DNA of 64,000 nt from an uncultured Clostridia bacterium (GCA_904420015.1 CAJFTS010000042.1:1-64000), one strand, 5' to 3'; counted from the stretch's first letter, positions 25,442 to 33,950 are shown. Translations and numbers: made by a program. The notes: generated by a model not told the origin, from the letters alone.

Positions 25442-26020
25442 TCAGCTCGCCATATCTCCGGCGGTGTGAAGAATATGAGAGGCGATTTGGGCCATGCGGG
25501 CACCCGAGTCCATGCTGCGCTTTTGGATGAAGCGGTGGGCCTGTTCCTCGGTCATGCCATTGCGGCGGATGAGGACCTCTTTGGCGTCGCCGACGACCCG
25601 GCGCTCCAGCTCCCGCTGTTCCTCCGTCTTGGGCTTGGGAGGAAGCGCCTTTGCCTCTTGGGAAAGCCGCTCGGGCATGGTTTCAAAGAGCATTTCCACG
25701 CTCTCACGCAAATCCGCCGGTGTCGTGGGAAGGGGCAGCGCAAGCAGCCCGGTCGCCCGGCCCAAATATTCTTCATCCGGCGGCAACAGGAGCAAAATCT
25801 CACACCGGCTGCTGACCATGGGGGCATACTGGGTAATGCTTCCCCGGCCGAGCCTTGTCTGGGTGACCGCCACATATTCGTCCTCGTTTTCATAGGAAGC
25901 GTCCACCATCTCCTGGAAGGTAGCGCATGATCGGCAGACACAAAAGCCCGCCTGTTCAAGCGCCGCGTGAAGCTGAGCCGCCATCTGGGTATCGGTGAAT
26001 GCGAGAAGTACCTTTTTCAT
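25442..26020 (-). CDS. ANTAR-domain RNA-binding regulator with pseudo-receiver
   Basis: The 192-residue protein has an N-terminal receiver-like domain (residues about 1-115, VLLAFTDTQMAAQLHAALEQ). The usual phospho-acceptor region reads YVAVTQTRLG, without a clear Asp. A helical ANTAR domain follows (about 130-190, RRVVGDAKEVLIRRNGMTEEQAHRFIQKRSMDS). ANTAR proteins bind paired RNA hairpins and prevent termination. ATG at 26020 is used because AGGG lies 9 bases upstream. An ATG at 26029 abuts that site. A terminator-like hairpin lies between its promoter and its start, suggesting self-control. Its other targets are unknown. Confidence 0.8.
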   Translation of the reverse strand: MKKVLLAFTDTQMAAQLHAALEQAGFCVCRSCATFQEMVDASYENEDEYVAVTQTRLGRGSITQYAPMVSSRCEILLLLPPDEEYLGRATGLLALPLPTTPADLRESVEMLFETMPERLSQEAKALPPKPKTEEQRELERRVVGDAKEVLIRRNGMTEEQAHRFIQKRSMDSGARMAQIASHILHTAGDMAS

Positions 26021-26061
26021 GCGTTTCATCCCTGCCTAAACGATAGAATCCTATGGTGACG

Positions 26062-26132
26062 CCGGCGAAAAGACGCCGGGTAAAACGAAAAAAGGACAAA
26101 GACCTTCCTTTTACAGGAACGCCTTTGTCCTT
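26062..26132 (-). promoter_or_regulatory. Possible attenuator in the leader of the ANTAR gene
   Basis: On the minus strand AAGGACAAAG and CTTTGTCCTT (26132-26123 and 26101-26092) form a 10-bp stem enclosing a smaller hairpin (TTCCT/AGGAA). TTTTTT follows, a complete terminator between promoter and gene. Thirteen bases on, CCGGCG and CGCCGG (26079-26074 and 26067-26062) form a second stem with a six-base loop. ANTAR targets are normally two hairpins with six-base loops carrying A1 and G4. The loop here (TCTTTT) lacks these bases. Confidence 0.5.
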
Positions 26133-26141
26133 GTATTCCGT

Positions 26142-26170
26142 ATCCTAGCACGAAATTCTCGTCTTGTAAA
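26142..26170 (-). promoter_or_regulatory. Promoter of the ANTAR gene leader
   Basis: On the minus strand TTTACA (26170-26165), 17 bases and TAGGAT (26147-26142). The predicted transcript begins only a few bases before the terminator-like hairpin at 26132. The rest of the gap (26171-26450) is AT-rich on its left side and holds no recognised gene. Confidence 0.55.
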
Positions 26171-26450
26171 GCAGGTAATAGAAAAAACAAATGAAAAAAT
26201 TACAAAAATCTATTTTTATAGCATCCTTTCAACTGTTGGCGGGCGAACGCGAAACGATGAAAGCCCCGCAAGAGCAAAAGCCGGCGGATTAGAAAAAATC
26301 GAAATAGGCAAAAGAAGGTATGTCCGGCAAAAAGGAAAAGCCGGCTCCTCACTCTCCATACCATTTGAAAATGGATATCGCCCTTCCTATACCGGCAGCC
26401 GATTCGCAAAGGACGTCCGCCGTTCCCGTCCCCTCTTTAAGGAAATGGCA

Positions 26451-26485
26451 CAAAAAACGCGCCGGCAGTTAAAAGCCGGCGCGTT
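26451..26485 (-). terminator. Terminator of carB
   Basis: On the minus strand AACGCGCCGGC pairs with GCCGGCGCGTT around TTTTAACT, followed by TTTTG. Confidence 0.9.
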
Positions 26486-26519
26486 CGATATGCGGTTTCT
26501 TCCCTTTCATAAAGACGGG

Positions 26520-29500
26520 CTAGATCTGTGCGATGTCGATCACCGACAGATCCTCCTTGTCCGCCTGCTCCAGGCTCATAAGCAAAGCCGTCGCCGTGTC
26601 CAGGGAGGTGATGCAGGGGGTGCCGGTTTCCACCGCATTGCGGCGGATTAAGAACCCGTCCCGGTTTTCCTTGCGGATGTTGGTGGGAGTGTTGACCACC
26701 AGATCCACCTCGCCGCTCAAGATCATATCCAGGATGTTTGGCGTCCCTTCCTCGATCTTATGGAGGCGGTGGGTGGGCACGCCGTGGGAATTGAGGTAAT
26801 CACAGGTGCCGCCGGTGGAGTAAATCTCAAACCCGAGCTTGGCAAAGCGTTGGGCGATGCCCACAATCTCCGGCTTGTCGGCGTTTTTAACGGTAGCGAT
26901 GAGCTTCCTCGTTTTGGGCAGGTCATAGCCGCCGCCGATGAAGGCTTTCATCATGGCCTCCGGGAAGGAGGACGCCAGGCCCAGCACCTCGCCGGTGGAC
27001 TTCATTTCCGGGCCAAGGCTGATTTCCGCGCCGTAGAGCTTCTCAAAGGAAAAGACCGGCAGCTTGACCGCCACATGGTTCTTGGGCGGCACCAGGCCGT
27101 AGGAATAGCCGCATTCCGGGATGGTCTTGCCGAAGATGACGGTGGTAGCCAGGCCCACGATATTGACGCCGGTGATCTTGCTGATATAGGGAACGGTACG
27201 GGAGGAACGGGGGTTTACTTCAATGACGTATACCTCGTCCTCATAGATGATGAACTGGATGTTCACAAGGCCCTTGACGTGGAGGGCCTTCGCAAGCCGG
27301 CGGGTGTATTCCACGATGGTGTCCTGATGCTTCTGGGGGATGGACTGGGGCGGATAGACGGAAATCGAGTCGCCCGAGTGCACACCCGCCCGCTCCAGAT
27401 GCTCCATGATGCCGGGGATGAGGATGTCGTTGCCGTCGCAGACCGCGTCCACTTCCAGCTCCTTGCCCATCAGGTACTTGTCCACCAGGATCGGGTGCTC
27501 CTGTACGGTGAGGTTGATGATGGCCATGAACTGAACGATGTCGTCGTCCGAGAAGGCGATCTGCATCCCCTGGCCGCCCAGCACGTAGGAGGGGCGCACC
27601 AGCACGGGGTAGCCAAGCTTATTGGCGGCACTGAGCGCTTCGGCGGTGGTGAACACCGTGGTTCCCGCCGGACGGGGAATCCCGCACTGCTCCAAAATCG
27701 CGTCGAACTTTTTGCGGTCCTCGGCCGCGTCCACGTCCTCTGCGGAGGTGCCGAGAATCGGCACGCCCATTTCCCGCAGGGCTTGGCTTAAATTAATGGC
27801 CGTCTGGCCGCCGAACTGGACCACTGCGCCGTAGGGCTTTTCCAGTTCCACAATGTTCTGCACGTCCTCGGGGGTAAGGGGTTCAAAGTAAAGCTTATCG
27901 GAAATATCGAAGTCGGTGGAGACGGTTTCGGGGTTATTGTTGACGATGATGGTCTCAAAGCCCAGCTTCTTGAGGGCCCAGACGCAGTGGACCGAGCAAT
28001 AGTCGAACTCGATGCCCTGGCCGATGCGGATGGGGCCGGAGCCCAAGACCAGCACCTTCTTTTTGTCCGAAGCGGTGTCCACCTCGTTCTCGCTGCAATA
28101 GCTCGAGTAATAGTAGGGAGTGGCGGCGGCGAACTCCGCCGCGCAGGTATCCACCATCTTATAGCCGGGGACAATGCCGGTCTCCATGCGGATGCGCTTG
28201 ATGTCCTTTTCCGTCACGCCCGCAAAGGCGGCGATGTCCTTGTCGATAAACCCTAAGTACTTGGCCCGCTCGATGACCGCCGGGGCGGTGCCGTTCTTCT
28301 TAAGCTCTTCTTCCATCTCCACCAGAGACAGAATCCGGTCCAAAAACCACAGGTCGATTTTGGTAATGGCATGAATCTGTTCTTTCGTCACACCGCGGCG
28401 CATGGCCTCGGCGATGACGAAGATCCGCCGGTCGTCAATGTTGTGAAGCCGCCGCTCAATGTCCTCTTTGCTCAAGGATTCGAGCATCTTAAGCTTGAGG
28501 CTGGTGGTGTTCTGCTCCAAAGAGCGGATGGACTTCATCAGCGCCCCTTCAAAGGAGGGGGCGATGCCCATGACTTCGCCGGTGGCCTTCATCTGGGTGC
28601 CCAGGGTGCGCTTTGCGGTGACGAACTTATCGAAGGGCCATTTGGGGATCTTGACCACGCAGTAGTCGAGCATCGGTTCGAAGCAGGCGCAGGTCTTGCC
28701 GGTGATGGCATTTTTGATTTCATCCAGGCCGTAGCCCAACGCCACCTTGGCCGCCACCTTGGCGATGGGATAGCCGGTGGCCTTGGAGGCCAGGGCCGAC
28801 GAGCGGCTGACGCGGGGGTTTACCTCGATGACGCAGTATTCAAAGGAATCGGGGTGCAGGGCAAACTGCACGTTGCACCCGCCCTCGATTTTCAGCTCGG
28901 AAATGATGTTGAGCGCCGAGGTGCGCAGCATCTGGTGCTCTTTGTCCGCCAGGGTCTGGGAAGGGGCGACCACGATGGAATCGCCGGTATGTACCCCAAC
29001 CGGGTCGATGTTCTCCATATTACAAATGGTGACCACGTTGCCCTTGCTGTCCCGCATGACCTCGTATTCGATTTCCTTCCAGCCGCCGATATACCGTTCC
29101 ACCAGCACCTCGTGCACCCGGCTCAAGCGCAGGCCGTTGGTGGTGATGGCAACCAGCTCGTCGTAGTCGTGGGCGATGCCGCCGCCGGTGCCGCCCAAAG
29201 TGTAGGCCGGGCGGATGACCACCGGGTAGCCGATGCCCTCGGTAAATTCGATGGCCGATTCCAGATCGTGCACCACCTTGCTGGTGGCATAGGGTTCGCC
29301 GATACGGTCGAGGGTGTCCTTAAACGCCTGGCGGTCCTCCGCGTTGCGGATGGCTTCCGAGGAGGTACCCAGCATGGTGACGCCTTCCTGGGCAAGGAAG
29401 CCCTTTTCCTCCAGCTCCATGGCGATGTTGAGCGCATTCTGCCCGCCCAAGGTGGGCAGAATCGAGTCGGGCTTTTCCTTTTTGATGATCTTGGCAACCG

Positions 29501-29717
29501 TGGCGGCGTTTAAAGGCTCGATGTACACCCGGTCGGCAATGTCCTTATCGGTCATGATGGTGGCGGGGTTGGAGTTGACGAGGACTACCTCGATGCCCTC
29601 CTCCTTGAGCGCCCGGCATGCCTGGGTGCCCGCATAGTCAAATTCCGCCGCCTGGCCGATGATGATCGGGCCGGAGCCCAAAACCATAACCTTCTTTATG
29701 TTCGGATTTTTAGGCAT
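26520..29717 (-). CDS. carB: Carbamoyl-phosphate synthase large chain
   Basis: The 1065-residue subunit makes carbamoyl phosphate from bicarbonate, ATP and ammonia supplied by CarA, for arginine and pyrimidines. Two ATP-grasp halves are visible. The first begins KKVMVLGSGPIIIGQAAEFDYAG and the second KKVLVLGSGPIRIGQGIEFDYCS (about residue 550). Paired SYVLGG- or AYTLGG-type loops and the C-terminal MGS-like domain (about 930-1065) with STGGTCDYL and NTPTN are also present. The length is normal. ATG at 29717 overlaps the end of carA by 8 bases, so the subunits are translationally coupled. Confidence 0.97.
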   Translation of the reverse strand: MPKNPNIKKVMVLGSGPIIIGQAAEFDYAGTQACRALKEEGIEVVLVNSNPATIMTDKDIADRVYIEPLNAATVAKIIKKEKPDSILPTLGGQNALNIAMELEEKGFLAQEGVTMLGTSSEAIRNAEDRQAFKDTLDRIGEPYATSKVVHDLESAIEFTEGIGYPVVIRPAYTLGGTGGGIAHDYDELVAITTNGLRLSRVHEVLVERYIGGWKEIEYEVMRDSKGNVVTICNMENIDPVGVHTGDSIVVAPSQTLADKEHQMLRTSALNIISELKIEGGCNVQFALHPDSFEYCVIEVNPRVSRSSALASKATGYPIAKVAAKVALGYGLDEIKNAITGKTCACFEPMLDYCVVKIPKWPFDKFVTAKRTLGTQMKATGEVMGIAPSFEGALMKSIRSLEQNTTSLKLKMLESLSKEDIERRLHNIDDRRIFVIAEAMRRGVTKEQIHAITKIDLWFLDRILSLVEMEEELKKNGTAPAVIERAKYLGFIDKDIAAFAGVTEKDIKRIRMETGIVPGYKMVDTCAAEFAAATPYYYSSYCSENEVDTASDKKKVLVLGSGPIRIGQGIEFDYCSVHCVWALKKLGFETIIVNNNPETVSTDFDISDKLYFEPLTPEDVQNIVELEKPYGAVVQFGGQTAINLSQALREMGVPILGTSAEDVDAAEDRKKFDAILEQCGIPRPAGTTVFTTAEALSAANKLGYPVLVRPSYVLGGQGMQIAFSDDDIVQFMAIINLTVQEHPILVDKYLMGKELEVDAVCDGNDILIPGIMEHLERAGVHSGDSISVYPPQSIPQKHQDTIVEYTRRLAKALHVKGLVNIQFIIYEDEVYVIEVNPRSSRTVPYISKITGVNIVGLATTVIFGKTIPECGYSYGLVPPKNHVAVKLPVFSFEKLYGAEISLGPEMKSTGEVLGLASSFPEAMMKAFIGGGYDLPKTRKLIATVKNADKPEIVGIAQRFAKLGFEIYSTGGTCDYLNSHGVPTHRLHKIEEGTPNILDMILSGEVDLVVNTPTNIRKENRDGFLIRRNAVETGTPCITSLDTATALLMSLEQADKEDLSVIDIAQI

Positions 29718-30792
29718 GGTACGTTCCTCCCATCATGTCGATAAAATGGTCGAATAAGAAGGCGGTGTCCTTCGGGCCGGGAGAGGCCTCCGGATGGAAC
29801 TGCACCGTATAGATCGGCCGGCCGGGGAACCGCATCCCCTCCACCGTGCCGTCGTTGACGTTTTCAAAGGCGACCTCCACCCCTTCGGGCAGAGTCTCCC
29901 CCATGACGCAGTAGCCGTGGTTCTGGGAGGAGATGTAGCTGCGCCCGGACTTGGTGTCCCGCACCGGATGGTTGACCCCCCGGTGGCCGTAGGCAAGCTT
30001 GCAGGTATCCGCGCCCATGGCCAGCGCCGTCAGCTGATGGCCCAGGCAGATGGCAAAGGTGGGTACGTCCGAGTCAAGCAGAATACGCACCTGGTCGATG
30101 ATGGGGCCGCAGTCCTTGGGATCGCCGGGGCCATTGGAGAGCATGACGCCGTCGGGCTTTGCGTCGAGAATGGTCTCCGCCTTGGTATCCGCCGGGTAAA
30201 CCGTGACCTCGCAATCCCTCTCAACCAGACAGCGCACGATGTTTTGTTTCGCGCCCAAATCGAGCAGGGCCACCTTCCAGCGATTTCCTTTTCCGAATAT
30301 TTCAATATTCTTGCAGGTGGTCTTTAAAACCAAATCCTGATGACGGTAGGCCCGGATTTTCTCCAAAGCCGCGTCCATATCGGTGATTTCCTCGGTGGTG
30401 ACCATACCGTTCATGGTGCCGCTTTCCCGCAGGATCTTTACCAGTGCGCGGGTGTCGATGCCGTGGATGCCGGTGATGTCGTTGTCCTTCAAATACTGAT
30501 TGAGGCTCTCCTCGCAGCGGAAGTTGCTCTCCGTGCGGGACAGTTCGCGCAAAATAAAAGCCGAAACCCAGGGTCGTCTTGACTCCTCGTCCTTAAGGCA
30601 AACACCATAATTGCCAATTAAGGGATACGTCATGACCACGCCTTGTCCGGCATAAGATGGATCCGTCAACAATTCAAGATACCCCGTCATGGAAGTGTTG
30701 AATACCACCTCACAGACGGCTTCCTTTTCAGAGCCGATGCTCTGTCCGGTAAATAAGTGCCCATCCTCCAATAGCAGGAAAGCTTTCTTCAA
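29710..30792 (-). CDS. carA: Carbamoyl-phosphate synthase small chain (TTG start)
   Basis: The 360-residue glutaminase subunit provides ammonia to CarB. The N-terminal domain has FNTSMTGYLELLTDPSYAGQ. The class I amidotransferase domain has SNGPGDP, the nucleophile Cys in FAICLGHQL, and the catalytic His and Glu in FHPEASPGP. TTG at 30792 is preferred because AAAGGTGAG lies 5 bases upstream. A GTG at 30801 would lie within that ribosome site. No other pyrimidine or arginine gene is adjacent, so which pathway controls the pair is not visible. Confidence 0.95.
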   Translation of the reverse strand: MKKAFLLLEDGHLFTGQSIGSEKEAVCEVVFNTSMTGYLELLTDPSYAGQGVVMTYPLIGNYGVCLKDEESRRPWVSAFILRELSRTESNFRCEESLNQYLKDNDITGIHGIDTRALVKILRESGTMNGMVTTEEITDMDAALEKIRAYRHQDLVLKTTCKNIEIFGKGNRWKVALLDLGAKQNIVRCLVERDCEVTVYPADTKAETILDAKPDGVMLSNGPGDPKDCGPIIDQVRILLDSDVPTFAICLGHQLTALAMGADTCKLAYGHRGVNHPVRDTKSGRSYISSQNHGYCVMGETLPEGVEVAFENVNDGTVEGMRFPGRPIYTVQFHPEASPGPKDTAFLFDHFIDMMGGTYHA

Positions 30793-30897
30793 AAGTCTCA
30801 CCTTTCCCTTCGTGATTCACAGCCTGCTTTCGATTCTGCGACCGATTCGATTGTCGGGTTTCCCCCGCGAAAAAGGAAATATGCTTAAACTTTCAGT

Positions 30898-30926
30898 ATT
30901 ATATCATCATTGTATGTCGGACGCAA
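30898..30926 (-). promoter_or_regulatory. Promoter of carAB
   Basis: On the minus strand TTGCGT (30926-30921), 17 bases and a perfect TATAAT (30903-30898). The leader of about 100 bases is too short for a PyrR-type attenuator, and none was seen. Confidence 0.7.
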
Positions 30927-30951
30927 TACCTGTTTTTTAAAATATTTGGTG

Positions 30952-30979
30952 TTGAGTCGGCCCGATCTTGATGTATAAT
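30952..30979 (+). promoter_or_regulatory. Promoter of the CYTH-domain gene
   Basis: TTGAGT (30952-30957), 16 bases and TATAAT (30974-30979), 39 bases before the start codon and divergent from the carAB promoter. Confidence 0.6.
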
Positions 30980-31018
30980 GATACGCAGGAAAGAATTAGA
31001 AGTAGTAGGAGGAGTAAA

Positions 31019-31636
31019 ATGGAAACGGAATTGAAACTTCGATTTACCACCCGGGAGGGGTATGACCGCCTCCTCTCCCGTAAACGCCTGTCCAGCATGA
31101 TCTCCCGCAACATGATGGCCGTTTATTACGATACCCCCGACCGACGCTTACGGCGCGAGCAGCTTTCCTACCGGATCCGCCGGGAGGGAGACCGCTACAT
31201 CGCCACCATCAAGGCCAAGGGAAGCGCCAAGGACGGCGTGCACCGGCGGCTGGAATGGAACATCGTTCAAAAGGACGCCACTCCCGACCCGTCCCGCTTC
31301 CTGACAAACGAGCTGTTTACCACCGACCCGGTGGAATCCCTGCGCCAAATCCTCACCGTCATGGGCAACGGCCCCTTTGAAGAGCGCTGCCGCACCCAGT
31401 TCATCCGCCGCACCTGCAACGTATCAAGCCCGGAAGCGGTGGTGGAGCTGTGCGTGGACGACGGATTTTTAAGCGCAGGCGGCAAAACGGAGGAAATTTG
31501 GGAGCTGGAACTAGAGCTGTGCTCGGGAAGCGAAGAATACTTGCAGAAAATGGGCGACTTCTTCTGCAAGGAATACGACCTAGTCCCTGAGAACCAATCC
31601 AAATACGCCCGGTGCCTGGCGCTGCTGGGCGAATAA
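31019..31636 (+). CDS. CYTH-domain protein (triphosphate tunnel enzyme-like)
   Basis: The 205-residue protein begins METELKLRF, giving the CYTH signature ExExK at residues 2-6. Further strands follow with YYDTPDRRLRREQLSYRIRREGD (about 39-61), TIKAKG, EWNI and WELELELCSGS, each supplying charged residues that line the tunnel. Such enzymes hydrolyse inorganic triphosphate, thiamine triphosphate or similar compounds. ATG at 31019 follows AGGAGGAG (31008-31015). A longer frame from 30968 covers the promoter and is rejected. Convergent with the YfcE-type gene, 6 bases apart. Confidence 0.85.
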   Translation: METELKLRFTTREGYDRLLSRKRLSSMISRNMMAVYYDTPDRRLRREQLSYRIRREGDRYIATIKAKGSAKDGVHRRLEWNIVQKDATPDPSRFLTNELFTTDPVESLRQILTVMGNGPFEERCRTQFIRRTCNVSSPEAVVELCVDDGFLSAGGKTEEIWELELELCSGSEEYLQKMGDFFCKEYDLVPENQSKYARCLALLGE

Positions 31637-31642
31637 CTCCTC

Positions 31643-32119
31643 CTATCGAAGCTCTATCACATTGGTTACAATCCCGGCCGGTGTCAGGTCGAGAATCCCG
31701 TAGGTGCGTCTGCCGGTACGGGATCCCGACACCGTGCCGGGATTTAGTATATACAGCCCGTCCTCATACGATTCATAGGGCAGGTGGGTATGCCCAAAGA
31801 GTACAATCTGGGCGCCGTTTTGGCGGGCGGCTGATTTTAATGCATACAATGAGTATTTCACCTGATAATTATGCCCGTGCGTATACAGGATCGTCCTTCC
31901 TTCCAGGTTAAGAAAGCCCGTTTCCACTCCGGCGCAGCCCCAATCGCAGTTGCCGCGCACTGCGAAAAAGGATTTGCCCGGATACTGGGCCTTGCACGCC
32001 TCCAGCTCGTCAAGGCCGTCCCCCAGAAAAAGGACGGTTTTCGCGCCCGGCTGGGCGTCCAGCGCTTCCTTGAGGGAGAACCCATCCCGGTGAGAATCGG
32101 AAACAACCAAAATTCGCAT
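31643..32119 (-). CDS. YfcE/MJ0936-type metallophosphoesterase
   Basis: The 158-residue protein is a compact calcineurin-like phosphodiesterase. Metal ligands are the Asp and His of VVSDSH (residues 5-10), the Asp of FLGDG, the Asn of RGNCD, the His of YTHGHNY and the His pair of FGHTHLP. ATG at 32119 begins MRILVVSDSH, the family start. The length is normal for YfcE. The natural substrate of this family is uncertain. The three-gene operon starting at 32222 is divergent from it. Confidence 0.88.
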   Translation of the reverse strand: MRILVVSDSHRDGFSLKEALDAQPGAKTVLFLGDGLDELEACKAQYPGKSFFAVRGNCDWGCAGVETGFLNLEGRTILYTHGHNYQVKYSLYALKSAARQNGAQIVLFGHTHLPYESYEDGLYILNPGTVSGSRTGRRTYGILDLTPAGIVTNVIELR

Positions 32120-32174
32120 ACGGTTCGCCTGCCTTTGCTTTCGTTTGCGTAACCATCCCCGCTCACGCCGCATA

Positions 32175-32203
32175 GCATAGGGGAGCAGGGCTACGCATAC
32201 ATT
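32175..32203 (+). promoter_or_regulatory. Sigma-E-like (mother-cell) promoter of the three-gene operon
   Basis: GCATAGG (32175-32181), 14 bases and CATACATT (32196-32203) match the sigma-E pattern GHATAnn, N14, CATACAnT. Transcription would start about 32210, just before the ribosome site GAGGTGATGG (32211-32220), so the leader would be unusually short. No good housekeeping promoter with room for a leader is seen. Confidence 0.45.
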
Positions 32204-32221
32204 ATACTATGAGGTGATGGC

Positions 32222-32545
32222 ATGAACAACCGTTTTCATAACCCGTCCAACAATCCGTCCAACCAAAGCCGGCAGGGTGCAGCCGGCTCGGACCGGCTGA
32301 CTCCCAACCTTTCCGCCGATAAGGAGCAGGAGCTGCTCAACTCCGCCAGCCAGCGGCTGGGGCAGAGTCCCGACCGGCTCAAGCAGGCGCTGCAAAACGG
32401 AGAGGTCAAGTCGATGCTCAAGAACATGACCCCTCAGCAGGCTAAGAAAATCGAGGGGATCTTAAACGACCCGGCCGCCACCCAGAAGCTTCTTTCCACT
32501 CCGCAGGCGCAGATGCTGCTCAAGCGGTTTATGGGGGGCAAATAG
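32222..32545 (+). CDS. Uncharacterised protein A of three-gene operon
   Basis: The 107-residue protein has a polar Asn/Ser/Gln-rich N terminus (residues 1-27). A helical region follows with ASQRLGQSPDRLKQALQNG, then MTPQQAKKIEGILNDPAATQ and LLSTPQAQMLLKRFMGGK. Short helical repeats ending in a motif like LSTPQAQMLLKRF also begin the next protein (LLSTPQGRELIRSL), suggesting a shared fold. I recall similar small proteins in gut Clostridia without assigned function. No signal peptide or membrane span. Nothing catalytic is seen. Confidence 0.7.
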   Translation: MNNRFHNPSNNPSNQSRQGAAGSDRLTPNLSADKEQELLNSASQRLGQSPDRLKQALQNGEVKSMLKNMTPQQAKKIEGILNDPAATQKLLSTPQAQMLLKRFMGGK

Positions 32546-32578
32546 GGCAAAATGCAATCGAGCAGAAGGAGGCTCCCT

Positions 32579-33439
32579 ATGGACGACAGGAACGAAAAGC
32601 TCAACCGTCTCCTTTCCACCCCCCAAGGAAGGGAGCTGATCCGGAGCCTTGCCGACATGCTTGATGAGGAGCAAAAGGCGCAAGGGGCGAAAAACCCGCC
32701 GCGCAGCCAGAGTGCCCCCTCGAAAACGGCCCATGCCCCCGACGCAAAGCCGCCGCAGCCTTCCCAGGGAACACAAAGCGGCGGCAATTCCGGCAGCGGC
32801 GGGTTCGATCTGTCCGCCATGCTCCGCTCCCTTTCTCAAGGGCAGGGGCAGTCCGCCGAACCGTCCGGTCAGCAGGGCACTCCCGATCTTTCCGCGCTGC
32901 TTTCTTCCCTTTCCCAGGGGAACGGTGGCGGGCAGGGGCAAGGCTCTAACGGCGCCATGCCCGATCTTTCCGCGCTGCTTTCTTCCCTTTCCCAGGGGAA
33001 CGGCGGCGGACAGGGGCAGGGCTCTAACGGCTCCATGCCCGACCTTTCCGCGCTGCTCTCTTCCCTTTCCCAGGGAAGCGGCGGCGGGCAGGGGCAGGGC
33101 TCTAACGGCTCCATGCCCGACCTCTCCGCGCTGCTCTCTTCCCTTTCCCAGGGGAACGGCGGCGGGCCGGGGGGCGGGGGGCTTTCCTCCCTGATGGGGC
33201 TTCTGGGGCAATCCTCCGGCGCGAAGAACAGCCCCGTCAACGCCGAGCTGCTCCTAAAGCTGGCCCCCATGCTCTCCTCTCTGGGACAGGACGACGACCG
33301 CACCCGGCTTCTGAGCGCACTGCGTCCCCATCTGGGGGCCAAGCGCCAGAAAAAGCTGGACGAAGCGGCCCAGCTGCTGCGGCTTTCCCGTCTGCTTCCC
33401 CTGCTCCAGGAGCAGGGGATTTTCAAAAGCCTGCTCTGA
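32579..33439 (+). CDS. Uncharacterised repeat protein B of three-gene operon
   Basis: The 286-residue protein opens with a helical segment like the end of protein A (MDDRNEKLNRLLSTPQGREL). A Pro/Gln/Ser-rich linker leads to four 26-residue repeats (from residue 102) with the core PDLSALLSSLSQG and a Gly/Gln/Ser-rich spacer. It ends in a conserved-looking helical domain (about residues 215-286, LLLKLAPMLSSLGQDDD, then KRQKKLDEAAQLLRLSRLLP). ATG at 32579 has AAGGAGG 6 bases upstream. It follows protein A by 33 bases. The function is unknown. Short amphipathic helices on flexible linkers suggest scaffolding or binding. Confidence 0.7.
   Translation: MDDRNEKLNRLLSTPQGRELIRSLADMLDEEQKAQGAKNPPRSQSAPSKTAHAPDAKPPQPSQGTQSGGNSGSGGFDLSAMLRSLSQGQGQSAEPSGQQGTPDLSALLSSLSQGNGGGQGQGSNGAMPDLSALLSSLSQGNGGGQGQGSNGSMPDLSALLSSLSQGSGGGQGQGSNGSMPDLSALLSSLSQGNGGGPGGGGLSSLMGLLGQSSGAKNSPVNAELLLKLAPMLSSLGQDDDRTRLLSALRPHLGAKRQKKLDEAAQLLRLSRLLPLLQEQGIFKSLL
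32882..33193 (+). repeat. Four tandem 78-bp coding repeats
   Basis: Units begin at 32882, 32960, 33038 and 33116. Each encodes PDLSALLSSLSQG plus a Gly/Gln/Ser spacer of about 13 residues, and the last spacer is diverged. The repeats are nearly identical in DNA, so copy number probably varies between strains. Confidence 0.9.
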
Positions 33440-33479
33440 CCGGCTGGGGCCGTAATTTGAATCGGCAGGAGGTTCGACG

Positions 33480-33950
33480 ATGAGCCCGAAGGAATCCCGC
33501 GAAGAAATGCTGCGCATGCAGCAGGACGCCGTGCGCCGGGTGCGCGAAATGCAGGAGCGGGCGCGGCGCACCTTGGAACAGAGCCAGGCGGGCACAGCCC
33601 GGTCCCCATCGACGGAGCCGAAGCCACGGCAGGAGGCCCCCTCTCCCAAGCCGGCGCAGCCAAACGGACCCCGCACCGGCCGGTCTTTCGTTGCACAGCC
33701 CCTCAAGCGGGCCCAGGAGCACCACGCCCCCAAAGGGGAATCGCCTCATCCCCGTCCCTTTCCTCCCAACGTCCCCCATGGGCCTTCCTCTCCCTCCCCA
33801 GACCAGGTAACACCGCTGGATATCGGCGGGATCCTCAAGGGGTTGGGAATGGACGGGGACCGGCTGCTGCTGTTGGGGCTGGCGTTTCTCCTCATATCGG
33901 AGGGCGCCGACCGGATGCTCATTTTGGCCGTGGTGTACACCATGCTGTAG
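33480..33950 (+). CDS. Uncharacterised protein C of three-gene operon
   Basis: The 156-residue protein has a charged helical N terminus (about 1-36, ESREEMLRMQQDAVRRVREM) and a long Pro-rich disordered middle (about 40-108). A hydrophobic C-terminal segment follows (about 122-156, MDGDRLLLLGLAFLLISEGA, then DRMLILAVVYTML) that runs to the last residue. The C terminus could form one or two short membrane helices. GCAGGAGG lies at 33466-33473. It closes the operon, and the next gene is convergent. No function is assigned. It may anchor proteins A and B at a membrane. Confidence 0.65.
   Translation: MSPKESREEMLRMQQDAVRRVREMQERARRTLEQSQAGTARSPSTEPKPRQEAPSPKPAQPNGPRTGRSFVAQPLKRAQEHHAPKGESPHPRPFPPNVPHGPSSPSPDQVTPLDIGGILKGLGMDGDRLLLLGLAFLLISEGADRMLILAVVYTML

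Noticed and set aside
28371-29513. A 380-codon plus-strand frame opposite carB
   Set aside because: Shadow of carB, whose ATP-grasp motifs are intact on the minus strand.
30793-30900. PyrR-type attenuator ahead of carAB
   Set aside because: The leader from the TATAAT box to the start is only about 100 bases, and no anti-anti-terminator, anti-terminator and terminator set is visible.
32882-33193. Regularly spaced repeats considered as a CRISPR array
   Set aside because: The 78-bp units are adjacent with no unique spacers and lie in frame within a coding region.
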